A DNA stretch of 9,903 nucleotides, taken from positions 1 through 9,903 of the forward strand of contig CAKPLX010000039.1 in assembly GCA_934167785.1 (NCBI GenBank). The letters run 5' to 3'. Numbering within the stretch: position 1 is the first letter of the stretch; every line of letters begins with the position of its first letter. The translations under genes were made by a program, and so were the position numbers. The notes beneath the pieces are model-generated. The model was given only the letters and a program-made list of their open reading frames with translations, did not search any database and had not been told where the DNA came from. This DNA comes from an uncultured Bacilli bacterium (GTDB lineage Bacteria > Bacillota_I > Bacilli_A > RF39 > UBA660). Below, piece after piece: positions 1-5,802 of this stretch.

Positions 1-10
1 CGACACCAAC

Positions 11-40
11 ATTGTATCATAAGTTTTAATTATGTGTCTT
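11..40 (-). promoter_or_regulatory. Putative promoter for a gene beyond the left edge
   Basis: On the minus strand a TACAAT -10 box (16 to 11) is preceded directly by TGA, giving an extended -10 (TGnTACAAT). A weak -35-like AAGACA lies at 40 to 35 with an 18-base spacer. It sits just downstream of the terminator of the helicase/DUF2290 operon and points out of the window, as expected for the next minus-strand gene. The target gene is not visible. Confidence 0.4.
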
Positions 41-45
41 TTTTT

Positions 46-74
46 CTAAAAACGGTAATTTAATTTTACCATTT
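46..74 (-). terminator. Rho-independent terminator of the helicase/DUF2290 operon
   Basis: Read on the minus strand, AAATGGTAA (74 to 66) pairs with TTACCGTTT (58 to 50) with one G-T wobble, leaving a 7-base loop. The 3' arm runs into five Ts. It lies about 80 bases after the stop of the DUF2290-like gene, where its operon should end. The stem is AT-rich and moderate in strength. Confidence 0.55.
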
Positions 75-155
75 ATAAACTTTTATGAATAAATAATTTA
101 TGATATGACCACCATATAAAATTAATTTGTAAAAAACTCACCTCATATACATTTA

Positions 156-815
156 CTATCCTAAATATAAAAACCTTCTTTCATCATTGGTAAAAAATTT
201 TCCATCAACTTCTTCCAATTTTTCTTTGCTCTTTAAACATATGTCTCTTAAACTTAAGTCTTTTACTAATTCTTTCCATTCTTTTATATAAATATTTCTT
301 ATAATAAAATTTCCAAATTCTAATGGTTCTATTATTTTGTCTATTGGAATTCTTAGATTATTATCATTGCCTATATGAAAATGTGATATTGGATGTATTG
401 TTTCTTTATATTCGTTCAAATCATAATCATACCTTATTGAAACATAATTTTCTAAAAATACATCTGTACTTTCTGCTTCGTTATTTCCAAATATTAGATA
501 TGGACATTTATAATAAGCATATCTCAACTTTACTATATTTTGTTTTGTATCTTTTTCAATTGTAAATTGCATAATTGAATTATCTTTTAATCTAAAATCA
601 TAATCTTTATTTTCCATTGCACAATCATAAATTTCTTTATAACTACCTTTTTGAGATATAGATAAAAACTCTTTTGAAAATTTATTTTTATCAAATGAAT
701 TTTCTGGTATTGAATAATTTATTTCTCCTAATAAATCTATTTTTTTTAGCAAATTAATTAAATTACATTTTGAACCTCTTATTTTATTTTCTTTTATACT
801 CATCTTTTCCACCAT
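156..815 (-). CDS. DUF2290-like protein paired with a UvrD-like helicase
   Basis: This is a 219-residue protein of unknown biochemical function. The most distinctive segment is HPISHFHIG (residues 141-149), followed by a conserved-looking stretch with RIPIDKIIEPLEFG. This matches my memory of the DUF2290 family, including its usual length of 200-230 residues, but I could not run a profile search. The clustered histidines could bind metal or be catalytic; that is speculation. There is no signal peptide or membrane segment, so it should be cytosolic. The gene overlaps the 3' end of the helicase frame by 32 bases, which implies translational coupling and joint function. A second in-frame ATG at 803, five bases after a GGTGG ribosome binding site, is at least as likely a start as 815. 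It is the last gene before a terminator at 46-74. Confidence 0.65.
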   Translation of the reverse strand: MVEKMSIKENKIRGSKCNLINLLKKIDLLGEINYSIPENSFDKNKFSKEFLSISQKGSYKEIYDCAMENKDYDFRLKDNSIMQFTIEKDTKQNIVKLRYAYYKCPYLIFGNNEAESTDVFLENYVSIRYDYDLNEYKETIHPISHFHIGNDNNLRIPIDKIIEPLEFGNFIIRNIYIKEWKELVKDLSLRDICLKSKEKLEEVDGKFFTNDERRFLYLG

Positions 816-1734
816 TCATTGAATTTAATAATTCAAATACTTTTTCCAATTCTTCTGGTTTATATTTTTTTAAATTTTCAGGTTTTAATTGATTATCAAT
901 TTTATCTTTTAATTCTGAATTTTGTTTATAATTTAATTCACTTGCAATTTTATTCCTTGGTTTATAATTAAATATAAATTTATAATCGTTTTGTTTAACC
1001 TTTTCTATTTCATTGTTTAATCTTTTTCCTTCTATATCCATTCCTGTAACTGTTAGCCAAACTTTTGCTCTTGTAAATGCCGTAAATATTCTGTTTCTCA
1101 TGCCTCTATCATACGGATTTTGTTCAAATGCATCTACTCCTACAACATAAACTGCTGCAGCTTCATTTCCTTTTGCTTTATAAACGGTAGATAATGTTAC
1201 ACAGTTTTCTTTCGTGAATCCTCTATAAAAGTAGTCTGTTGAAAGATTATTGCTCAATATTTCTTTTTTTGCCAATTTTGCTGAAATGTTTTTGAAATAT
1301 GCTTTTGCGTTTATATCATCCAATGATATTACCATTATATCTTCTGGTCTTAAGCCTTCATTTTTTATATCATTTTCTATATTATTACATACAAAATTTA
1401 CTTCTTCGTCAAACGTTTCAAAACTTTTTATATTTAAGCAGTTTTCTACTTTGTTGTTTCGTGGACTATTTTTCTTAGGTCTGGATATTATCATTTCTTC
1501 GCCTTCTATACATTCTCCTTTTTCAACTACATATCCCATTTCTTCCCAAGACATTTTTTCCTCAAAGCATTGTATTAATTCATCATTATATATTCCAAAT
1601 CCTAAAGCATGTGCTATAACTAAAATTTCATATGGATTTCGATAACATTTTTCTAATATTATGTCATTTGAAATATCTGGCGTTTTTTGATTCAATCTAA
1701 TTAAATCAATTCCGTTTATTATATTTATTTTCAA
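784..1734 (-). CDS. UvrD-like SF1 helicase, C-terminal half (frameshifted)
   Basis: This 316-residue frame holds the second helicase half. LEKCYRNP (about residues 28-34) resembles motif IV, EDIMVIS lies at 131-137, VTLSTVYKAKGNEA (179-192) is motif V, and RNRIFTAFTRAK (213-224) is motif VI with its arginine finger. It has no Walker A and cannot work alone. Its nominal start is a TTG at 1734 inside the end of the upstream frame with no convincing ribosome binding site, so that start is probably an artefact. The real gene is 784-2887, about 700 residues, interrupted by a +1 shift near 1706-1734. A lysine-rich tail after motif VI (about residues 235-316) has no recognised motif. The 3' end overlaps the start of the DUF2290-like gene. 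Confidence 0.8.
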   Translation of the reverse strand: MKINIINGIDLIRLNQKTPDISNDIILEKCYRNPYEILVIAHALGFGIYNDELIQCFEEKMSWEEMGYVVEKGECIEGEEMIISRPKKNSPRNNKVENCLNIKSFETFDEEVNFVCNNIENDIKNEGLRPEDIMVISLDDINAKAYFKNISAKLAKKEILSNNLSTDYFYRGFTKENCVTLSTVYKAKGNEAAAVYVVGVDAFEQNPYDRGMRNRIFTAFTRAKVWLTVTGMDIEGKRLNNEIEKVKQNDYKFIFNYKPRNKIASELNYKQNSELKDKIDNQLKPENLKKYKPEELEKVFELLNSMNGGKDEYKRK

Positions 1735-2887
1735 ATAAACTCATTGTATCTCTAATATTTACATCAAATATATTTTGGCATACATCATAAGCCCAAATAA
1801 TAGAATCATCTTTAGTGATTTCTCTGCATAACCAAAAGAATGATTTTGAAAAATCCTGTGCTTCATCAATTATAACATAGTCATATTCTTTTTTTATTTT
1901 TCCATTTAATTTTTCTAATAAATCATTACACACATAATCAAATTTGTTTGTTACTGATATTTCATTAAAGTTGATAGGTTGAACCTTATTATTAAAGCAA
2001 GTATCTGTATATACTCCTGATTGTGTGGCCCCTCCCCAAGAATGTCTTATATGTATTCTATCTTTAAAATCTGGTGGCATACCATTGCCAATTTTTTTGT
2101 AAAATCTTGTTATTAATAGTTCTATATAGTCATATAAACTTTTTGTATAAAATGTATATAGAATCTTTTTCTCAGGATATTTATAATGTAAATATGCTGC
2201 TTTCATACATAACAATATAGTTTTTCCACTTCCTGCTAATCCTCTTATTCTTTGAGGGCCTATAATATCCGTATATGCTGCTTGACTTTGTTTTGCATCT
2301 AATGTTGCTATTTCTTGTTCTATTTTATTTAATATATCTGCTTTAGTATTTTCTTTTTTAACTATTCTTTTTTCATGTTTTATTGTAGCATTAGAATTTT
2401 CAATTTCAGCTAATATTGCTCTATATTGTTCGTCACTAATATCTTGTTCCTCAATAATTTCATCTAACTTAGATATATTGCTTATAATCTCTATAGCACC
2501 ATTCTTTTGGTAGCCTATATTTAAATTATTAAACAATATTATTGTTTTAAAGTTGAATAGCAAATCTCTGTTATTTTTTAACAATTGACTATCATTTTGA
2601 ATAAATCTGGAATAAAAAATTTGGTCAATTCTTTTTGCTACTATTACTACGTTTTCTATATTTTCCTCACTAATTATATCACTAGCTATAATGTTTAATA
2701 TGCCATATTTCTTACTTAGAACACACACCGTAGGTGATAGCTTATCTTCATCTAATCCACCTGTCAAAAGCGGATAATCATAGTACACTATAGCATCCGA
2801 ATACAAATAATTTTTTTCTAATTGTAAAAAAATATCTTTTGCTAATTCATCAAAATAAAATTTTTCATCATATATTCTTTTTTCCAT
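1706..2887 (-). CDS. UvrD-like SF1 helicase, N-terminal half (frameshifted)
   Basis: This 393-residue fragment should be the ATP-binding half of a DNA or RNA helicase. A Q-motif-like LDAKQSQA (196-203) leads into Walker A GLAGSGKT (216-223), motif II VIIDEAQD (338-345) and a motif III-like IWAYDVCQNIF (364-374). Residues 1-190 are not helicase. They hold a YYDYPLL...LSPTVCVLSKKYGI pattern loosely reminiscent of nuclease-like N-domains in NERD-type helicases, but no E-x-K pair is visible, so nuclease activity is not supported. The frame ends at a TGA in KYNKRN, immediately followed in the +1 frame by the missing motifs IV to VI. The start is well supported by GGAGGT four bases before the ATG, behind an extended -10 promoter at 2923-2931. 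Confidence 0.85.
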   Translation of the reverse strand: MEKRIYDEKFYFDELAKDIFLQLEKNYLYSDAIVYYDYPLLTGGLDEDKLSPTVCVLSKKYGILNIIASDIISEENIENVVIVAKRIDQIFYSRFIQNDSQLLKNNRDLLFNFKTIILFNNLNIGYQKNGAIEIISNISKLDEIIEEQDISDEQYRAILAEIENSNATIKHEKRIVKKENTKADILNKIEQEIATLDAKQSQAAYTDIIGPQRIRGLAGSGKTILLCMKAAYLHYKYPEKKILYTFYTKSLYDYIELLITRFYKKIGNGMPPDFKDRIHIRHSWGGATQSGVYTDTCFNNKVQPINFNEISVTNKFDYVCNDLLEKLNGKIKKEYDYVIIDEAQDFSKSFFWLCREITKDDSIIWAYDVCQNIFDVNIRDTMSLFENKYNKRN

Positions 2888-2922
2888 AATAACCTCCGTA
2901 TTCTTTGGATATTTTCGCTATC

Positions 2923-2931
2923 ATTTTACCA
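2923..2931 (-). promoter_or_regulatory. Extended -10 promoter of the helicase operon
   Basis: The minus strand reads TATGGTAAAATG, with TAAAAT at 2928-2923 and TGG directly before it. No good -35 is visible, as is common with extended -10 elements. The predicted start near 2916 gives a leader of about 30 bases that ends in the GGAGGT ribosome binding site of the helicase. Confidence 0.5.
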
Positions 2932-2941
2932 TAATTTCACG

Positions 2942-2987
2942 AAAAAATAAAGCATATAACAAATAAATGTTATATACTTTATTTTTC
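2942..2987 (-). terminator. Long hairpin terminator upstream of the helicase operon
   Basis: Positions 2943-2961 pair with 2968-2986 in a 19-base-pair stem with one mismatch (C2953/A2976) and a 6-base loop. On the minus strand the 3' arm ends in TTTATTTTTT. It separates the NUDIX region from the helicase operon. The stem is almost symmetric and AT-rich, so it could act in both directions. It also overlaps the end of the small decayed ORF at 2979-3124. Confidence 0.65.
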
Positions 2988-3124
2988 CATCTTTAATTTT
3001 AGATATTTTTCCAAAATCTTTCTATCTCTTAATACAACGAATTTTGTAGCATATACCGAATCATATCTACAGATGTTTCTCCTATATCTTGATCTGTTAT
3101 TCTACATATTAATTTTTCTTTCAA
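2979..3124 (-). pseudogene. Remnant of a second NUDIX-like gene (N-terminal part)
   Basis: An AGGAGAT ribosome binding site six bases before a TTG at 3124 opens a frame reading MKEKLICRITDQDIGE. ITD-x-DIGE followed by an RYA-x-[KR]-x-VVL strand is typical of the N-terminus of one NUDIX hydrolase group. The first frame stops after 31 codons, but another frame continues with YATKFVVLRDRKIL to a stop at 2979, as expected after a small indel. No NUDIX box remains. The assignment rests on short motifs and is tentative; it may instead be a small unrelated peptide gene. It follows a second remnant and ends inside the hairpin at 2942-2987. Confidence 0.35.
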
Positions 3125-3150
3125 TGTTATATCTCCTCATATTTTTATAA

Positions 3151-3288
3151 TTAAATTTCGTTAATAATATTTAATTTGCCTATGTTCCCATTTTTTAGAT
3201 TAAGTAATGAATGTTTCATAAATTGACTATTTCTTAATTTATCATCCATTCTACCCATTGCTTCATCTATATCATGCCACTGTTGAAT
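3151..3288 (-). pseudogene. Gene remnant directly after the NUDIX stop, unknown family
   Basis: Continuing in frame past the TAA of the NUDIX gene gives 45 open codons ending at 3151. They contain WHDIDEAMGRMDDKLRNS and LKNGNIGKLNIINEI. The composition looks like real protein rather than chance sequence. There is no ribosome binding site or plausible start, so it is best read as the 3' tail of a lost gene. I cannot name the family. Because it shares the frame of the NUDIX gene, the stop may have arisen after a deletion joined the two. Confidence 0.35.
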
Positions 3289-3846
3289 TTAAATGTACAA
3301 CTCTTTGCTTTTTTCTGACATTTCATAATATTTAATTAAATATTCCCAACAACCTTCTTTATCCGTAATTCCATTGTAGTTATCTTTAATTCTTTCTATA
3401 ATTTCATCTTTATCTATCCATTTTACTTCTGATACTTCTTCTTTCTGTAATTGTAATTTAGTTGTATCTACCTCTTTATTTGCAATATAATATTCATTAA
3501 AATAATTATTAATAATATCGCCTTTCTTATTTGTTGATATTACTGAACCTATAAAAGTTATATCATTTTTATTTAATTCAATTCCTAACTCTTCTTTACA
3601 TTCTCGTATAATTGCTTGAAAGCCAAATTCTCCTGCTAGTACATTTCCTCCTGCAGTTACATCCCATATATTAGGCCATGTCTTTTTATTTGCACTTCTT
3701 TTTTGTAATAATAGTTGTTCATTAGAATTTATTATAAATACACAAACTGCTTTGTGCCATAATCCTTCTTTACTACAATTAGCTCTAGTTTCAGTTTTTC
3801 CTGTATACATTCCTCTTTCATCTAACACATCAACTAATTCTTCCAT
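3289..3846 (-). CDS. NUDIX hydrolase, isopentenyl-diphosphate-isomerase-like
   Basis: This 185-residue cytosolic protein has a complete NUDIX box: G67-x5-E73-x7-R81-E82-x2-E85-E86-L-G-I89. The glutamates bind the divalent metals that drive attack on a diphosphate. The lead-in is typical of the YfcD/IDI-like branch: EELVDVLDERG near the start, then GLWHKAVCVFII, LLLQKRS and WPNIWDVTAGG. Members of that branch hydrolyse nucleoside or isoprenoid-type diphosphates; the substrate cannot be read from sequence. Length is normal and the gene looks intact. The weak AAAGGT before the ATG at 3846 overlaps the end of a 15-codon leader ORF that has a much better ribosome binding site, so translation may be coupled. 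Decayed sequence follows its stop. Confidence 0.9.
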   Translation of the reverse strand: MEELVDVLDERGMYTGKTETRANCSKEGLWHKAVCVFIINSNEQLLLQKRSANKKTWPNIWDVTAGGNVLAGEFGFQAIIRECKEELGIELNKNDITFIGSVISTNKKGDIINNYFNEYYIANKEVDTTKLQLQKEEVSEVKWIDKDEIIERIKDNYNGITDKEGCWEYLIKYYEMSEKSKELYI

Positions 3847-3854
3847 ATTTTTGA

Positions 3855-3902
3855 CTACCTTTCATTATTAATTGATATTTTTTTCTTTAAATCTAATATC
3901 AT
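3855..3902 (-). CDS. Short leader ORF upstream of the NUDIX gene
   Basis: AAGGAG, eight bases before an ATG at 3902, opens the 15-residue peptide MILDLKKKISINNER, ending in TAG eight bases before the NUDIX ATG. The peptide is basic and has no known family. Its strong ribosome binding site contrasts with the poor one of the NUDIX gene, which suggests translational coupling or a regulatory leader. Its first 25 bases after the ATG match the leader of the ABC operon at 23 of 25 positions. Whether it is translated is not shown by sequence alone. Confidence 0.45.
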   Translation of the reverse strand: MILDLKKKISINNER

Positions 3903-3927
3903 TTTTTCGCTCCTTAACTATGTTTGA

Positions 3928-3936
3928 ATTATATCA
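3928..3936 (-). promoter_or_regulatory. Extended -10 promoter of the leader/NUDIX unit
   Basis: The minus strand has a perfect TATAAT (3933-3928) preceded by TGA, an extended -10. No clear -35 is seen. It lies about 25 bases before the ATG of the leader ORF. A second, weaker extended -10 (TGG then TAAAAT, 3964-3959) lies about 30 bases upstream and could be an alternative. Confidence 0.5.
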
Positions 3937-4070
3937 CAAGTTTCTAATTATTCATAGTATTTTACCAATATTTACAAACATATTTCTCCTTACATTTGTT
4001 TAATTACAAAAAATCTCCAATGGAAATAATGTCAAGAGCAAACAAAGTGTAAAGCCTCTTAATATTTTAA

Positions 4071-4097
4071 TAAAACGAGAGAAATCTCTCCCGTTTT
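4071..4097 (-). terminator. Rho-independent terminator of the ABC exporter operon
   Basis: GAGAG (4077-4081) pairs with CTCTC (4086-4090), and AAAAC with GTTTT outside it, with a small CC bulge. Read on the minus strand the hairpin is followed by TTTTATTAAAA. It lies about 25 bases after the stop of the second ABC gene, where the operon should end. The 277-base gap from 3847 to 4123 otherwise holds only the NUDIX promoter and leader ORF. Confidence 0.7.
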
Positions 4098-4123
4098 TTG
4101 TTACTATTTTCAACTTGTCTTTT

Positions 4124-5794
4124 TCAAGCCAAATATTCATCTATTATTTTTCCATCTTTCATTAAAAGTATTTTATCACAATTCTTTATAGTAGATAGTC
4201 TATGTGCAACAATAATAGCGATTTTATCTTGTGTAATTTCTTCAATAGCTTTGTTTATAAGCATTTCAGTTTCATAACTTAACGCAGATGTTACTTCATC
4301 TAAAATTATAATATCACAATCTATTGCCATTATTCTTGCAAAATTAATCATCTGTCTTTCACCTGTAGACAATATATCTGGGTTATTTTTTATATCTGTA
4401 TTATATCCATCTTTTAATTTCATTATCTTTTCATGAATTTTTAGTCTTTTAAAAATTGTTTGGATTTCCTCATTTGTAATGTTTTTATTAACATACTTTA
4501 TATTATCTATTATTGTATTAGAAACTATGTATGTTTCTTGCATTACATAGCCTATCCTTTTTCTAAGTGATGATATAGAATAATCTAAATAGTTAATGCC
4601 ATTTATTTTTATTTCGCCTTTTACTGGCTCATAAAATCTACAAAGTAAATTAACAATTGTTGTTTTACCGCTTCCTGTTCTTCCAATTAAAGCAAGTTTT
4701 TCATTGTTATTTAATTTAAAACTAAAATTTTGAATGTTTTTTTCATATTCTGTATATGAAAAATGTACATTTGAAAATTCAATTGTTCTTATCTTTTTTA
4801 GTTCTTTTCCTTCTTGTAATTTTTCAACATTGTCTAATGCTAAAAAGCTTAAAATTTTAGAAAAAGATATATAAGATTTGTTAAAATCAGTTACATGTTT
4901 TATAAACCAATTAAATTCAAATTTTAGTGAGCCACTATATTCAATTAATAATACAATTTCTGCATATGTTATAACGCCTTGTACTACTTTAATTCCGGCA
5001 TAATATATTATAACAGCAGTGGAAAGTGATACGATAAATGCAAAAATATTATTATACATTACAACATTTTTTTCTAGTTTGTTATTAATTGTTTCATATT
5101 CTTTTAATGTTTCTTTTAATTCTTCTTCTTTTTTCTGTATAATATTTAAAATTTTTATTGTTAAAAATCCTTGAATTCCTTCATTTATTCTATTATATAA
5201 TTCTATATTTATTTTTCTTATTTTATTTATAAGGCTGATTGTCTTTCTGTTAAAAAATATTGTTACAAGATATCCTATAACATATAATACTAAAATAATT
5301 AATGTTGTTTTTAAATCAATAAACATTAAAAATATTGCTACTATGCTAAATCTTATTAATCCCATAAAAATCATTTCTGTTATTATTTCTGCAAACATTG
5401 CTCCTGATTCATTGACATCTTCTTGCAAGAATTGCAATATTACTCCAGTATCATTTTCATCATAAAATTTGGTTTTTACATCTTGCATTTTATTAAAGCA
5501 TTTTTCTCTTAAATCTCTTTGAATTTTTCTTTTTAGTATTGCTCTGGTATTACAATGTTTAAGTGTTAAATAACATTGTATGAGCAAAAAAATTATATAA
5601 ATACAACCACAAATTATTATTGCTTTTACGTTACTATTGGGAATATATACATCTATCATTTTGGTAGTTATATATGGTATAGATATTATTTCTATTACTG
5701 CTGCTACTATTATGATTGTAAATAAAATTATAAATTGCTTTTTATATCCTGAAATTTTACACATTTCTCTTATTTTTCTTATTTGAGCTTTCAT
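4124..5794 (-). CDS. ABC exporter half-transporter with canonical ATPase residues but variant signature
   Basis: This 556-residue protein joins an N-terminal membrane domain (helices near 20-40, 57-78, 140-182 and 250-290) to a C-terminal ATPase domain. Walker A is GRTGSGKT (371-378), the Q-loop glutamine is Q419, Walker B ends in DE (499-500) and the switch histidine is H531. The signature is LSTGE (475-479) in place of LSGGQ, and the D-loop reads SALS. The partner encoded eight bases upstream has the reverse pattern, so the two should form a heterodimer with one active ATP site made from this Walker A/B/H set and the partner's LSGGQ. AAGGAG four bases before the ATG overlaps the partner's stop, implying coupled translation. 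The substrate is unknown; drugs, peptides or lipids are all possible. It ends soon after the H-loop, slightly shorter than usual. Confidence 0.9.
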   Translation of the reverse strand: MKAQIRKIREMCKISGYKKQFIILFTIIIVAAVIEIISIPYITTKMIDVYIPNSNVKAIIICGCIYIIFLLIQCYLTLKHCNTRAILKRKIQRDLREKCFNKMQDVKTKFYDENDTGVILQFLQEDVNESGAMFAEIITEMIFMGLIRFSIVAIFLMFIDLKTTLIILVLYVIGYLVTIFFNRKTISLINKIRKINIELYNRINEGIQGFLTIKILNIIQKKEEELKETLKEYETINNKLEKNVVMYNNIFAFIVSLSTAVIIYYAGIKVVQGVITYAEIVLLIEYSGSLKFEFNWFIKHVTDFNKSYISFSKILSFLALDNVEKLQEGKELKKIRTIEFSNVHFSYTEYEKNIQNFSFKLNNNEKLALIGRTGSGKTTIVNLLCRFYEPVKGEIKINGINYLDYSISSLRKRIGYVMQETYIVSNTIIDNIKYVNKNITNEEIQTIFKRLKIHEKIMKLKDGYNTDIKNNPDILSTGERQMINFARIMAIDCDIIILDEVTSALSYETEMLINKAIEEITQDKIAIIVAHRLSTIKNCDKILLMKDGKIIDEYLA

Positions 5795-5802
5795 TTTACT
5801 CC

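Noticed and set aside
323..565. Plus-strand open frame of 80 codons
   Set aside because: It is antisense to the DUF2290-like gene, rich in Leu, Tyr and Phe as expected for a shadow of an AT-rich gene, and has no ribosome binding site.
1250..1645. Plus-strand open frame of 131 codons
   Set aside because: It is antisense to the helicase C-terminal half, where helicase motifs are clear; its Ser/Phe/Ile-rich content is typical of a shadow frame.
1706..1734. Programmed ribosomal frameshift in the helicase
   Set aside because: The shift needed is +1 (or -2), while no X-XXY-YYZ slippery site, prfB-like CTT-TGA or internal Shine-Dalgarno sequence is evident.
3952..3981. Nine-codon ORF (MFVNIGKIL) with a strong AAGGAG upstream of the NUDIX leader
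   Set aside because: It is very short, the ribosome binding site may be coincidental, and it overlaps a possible alternative promoter; there is too little to call it a gene.
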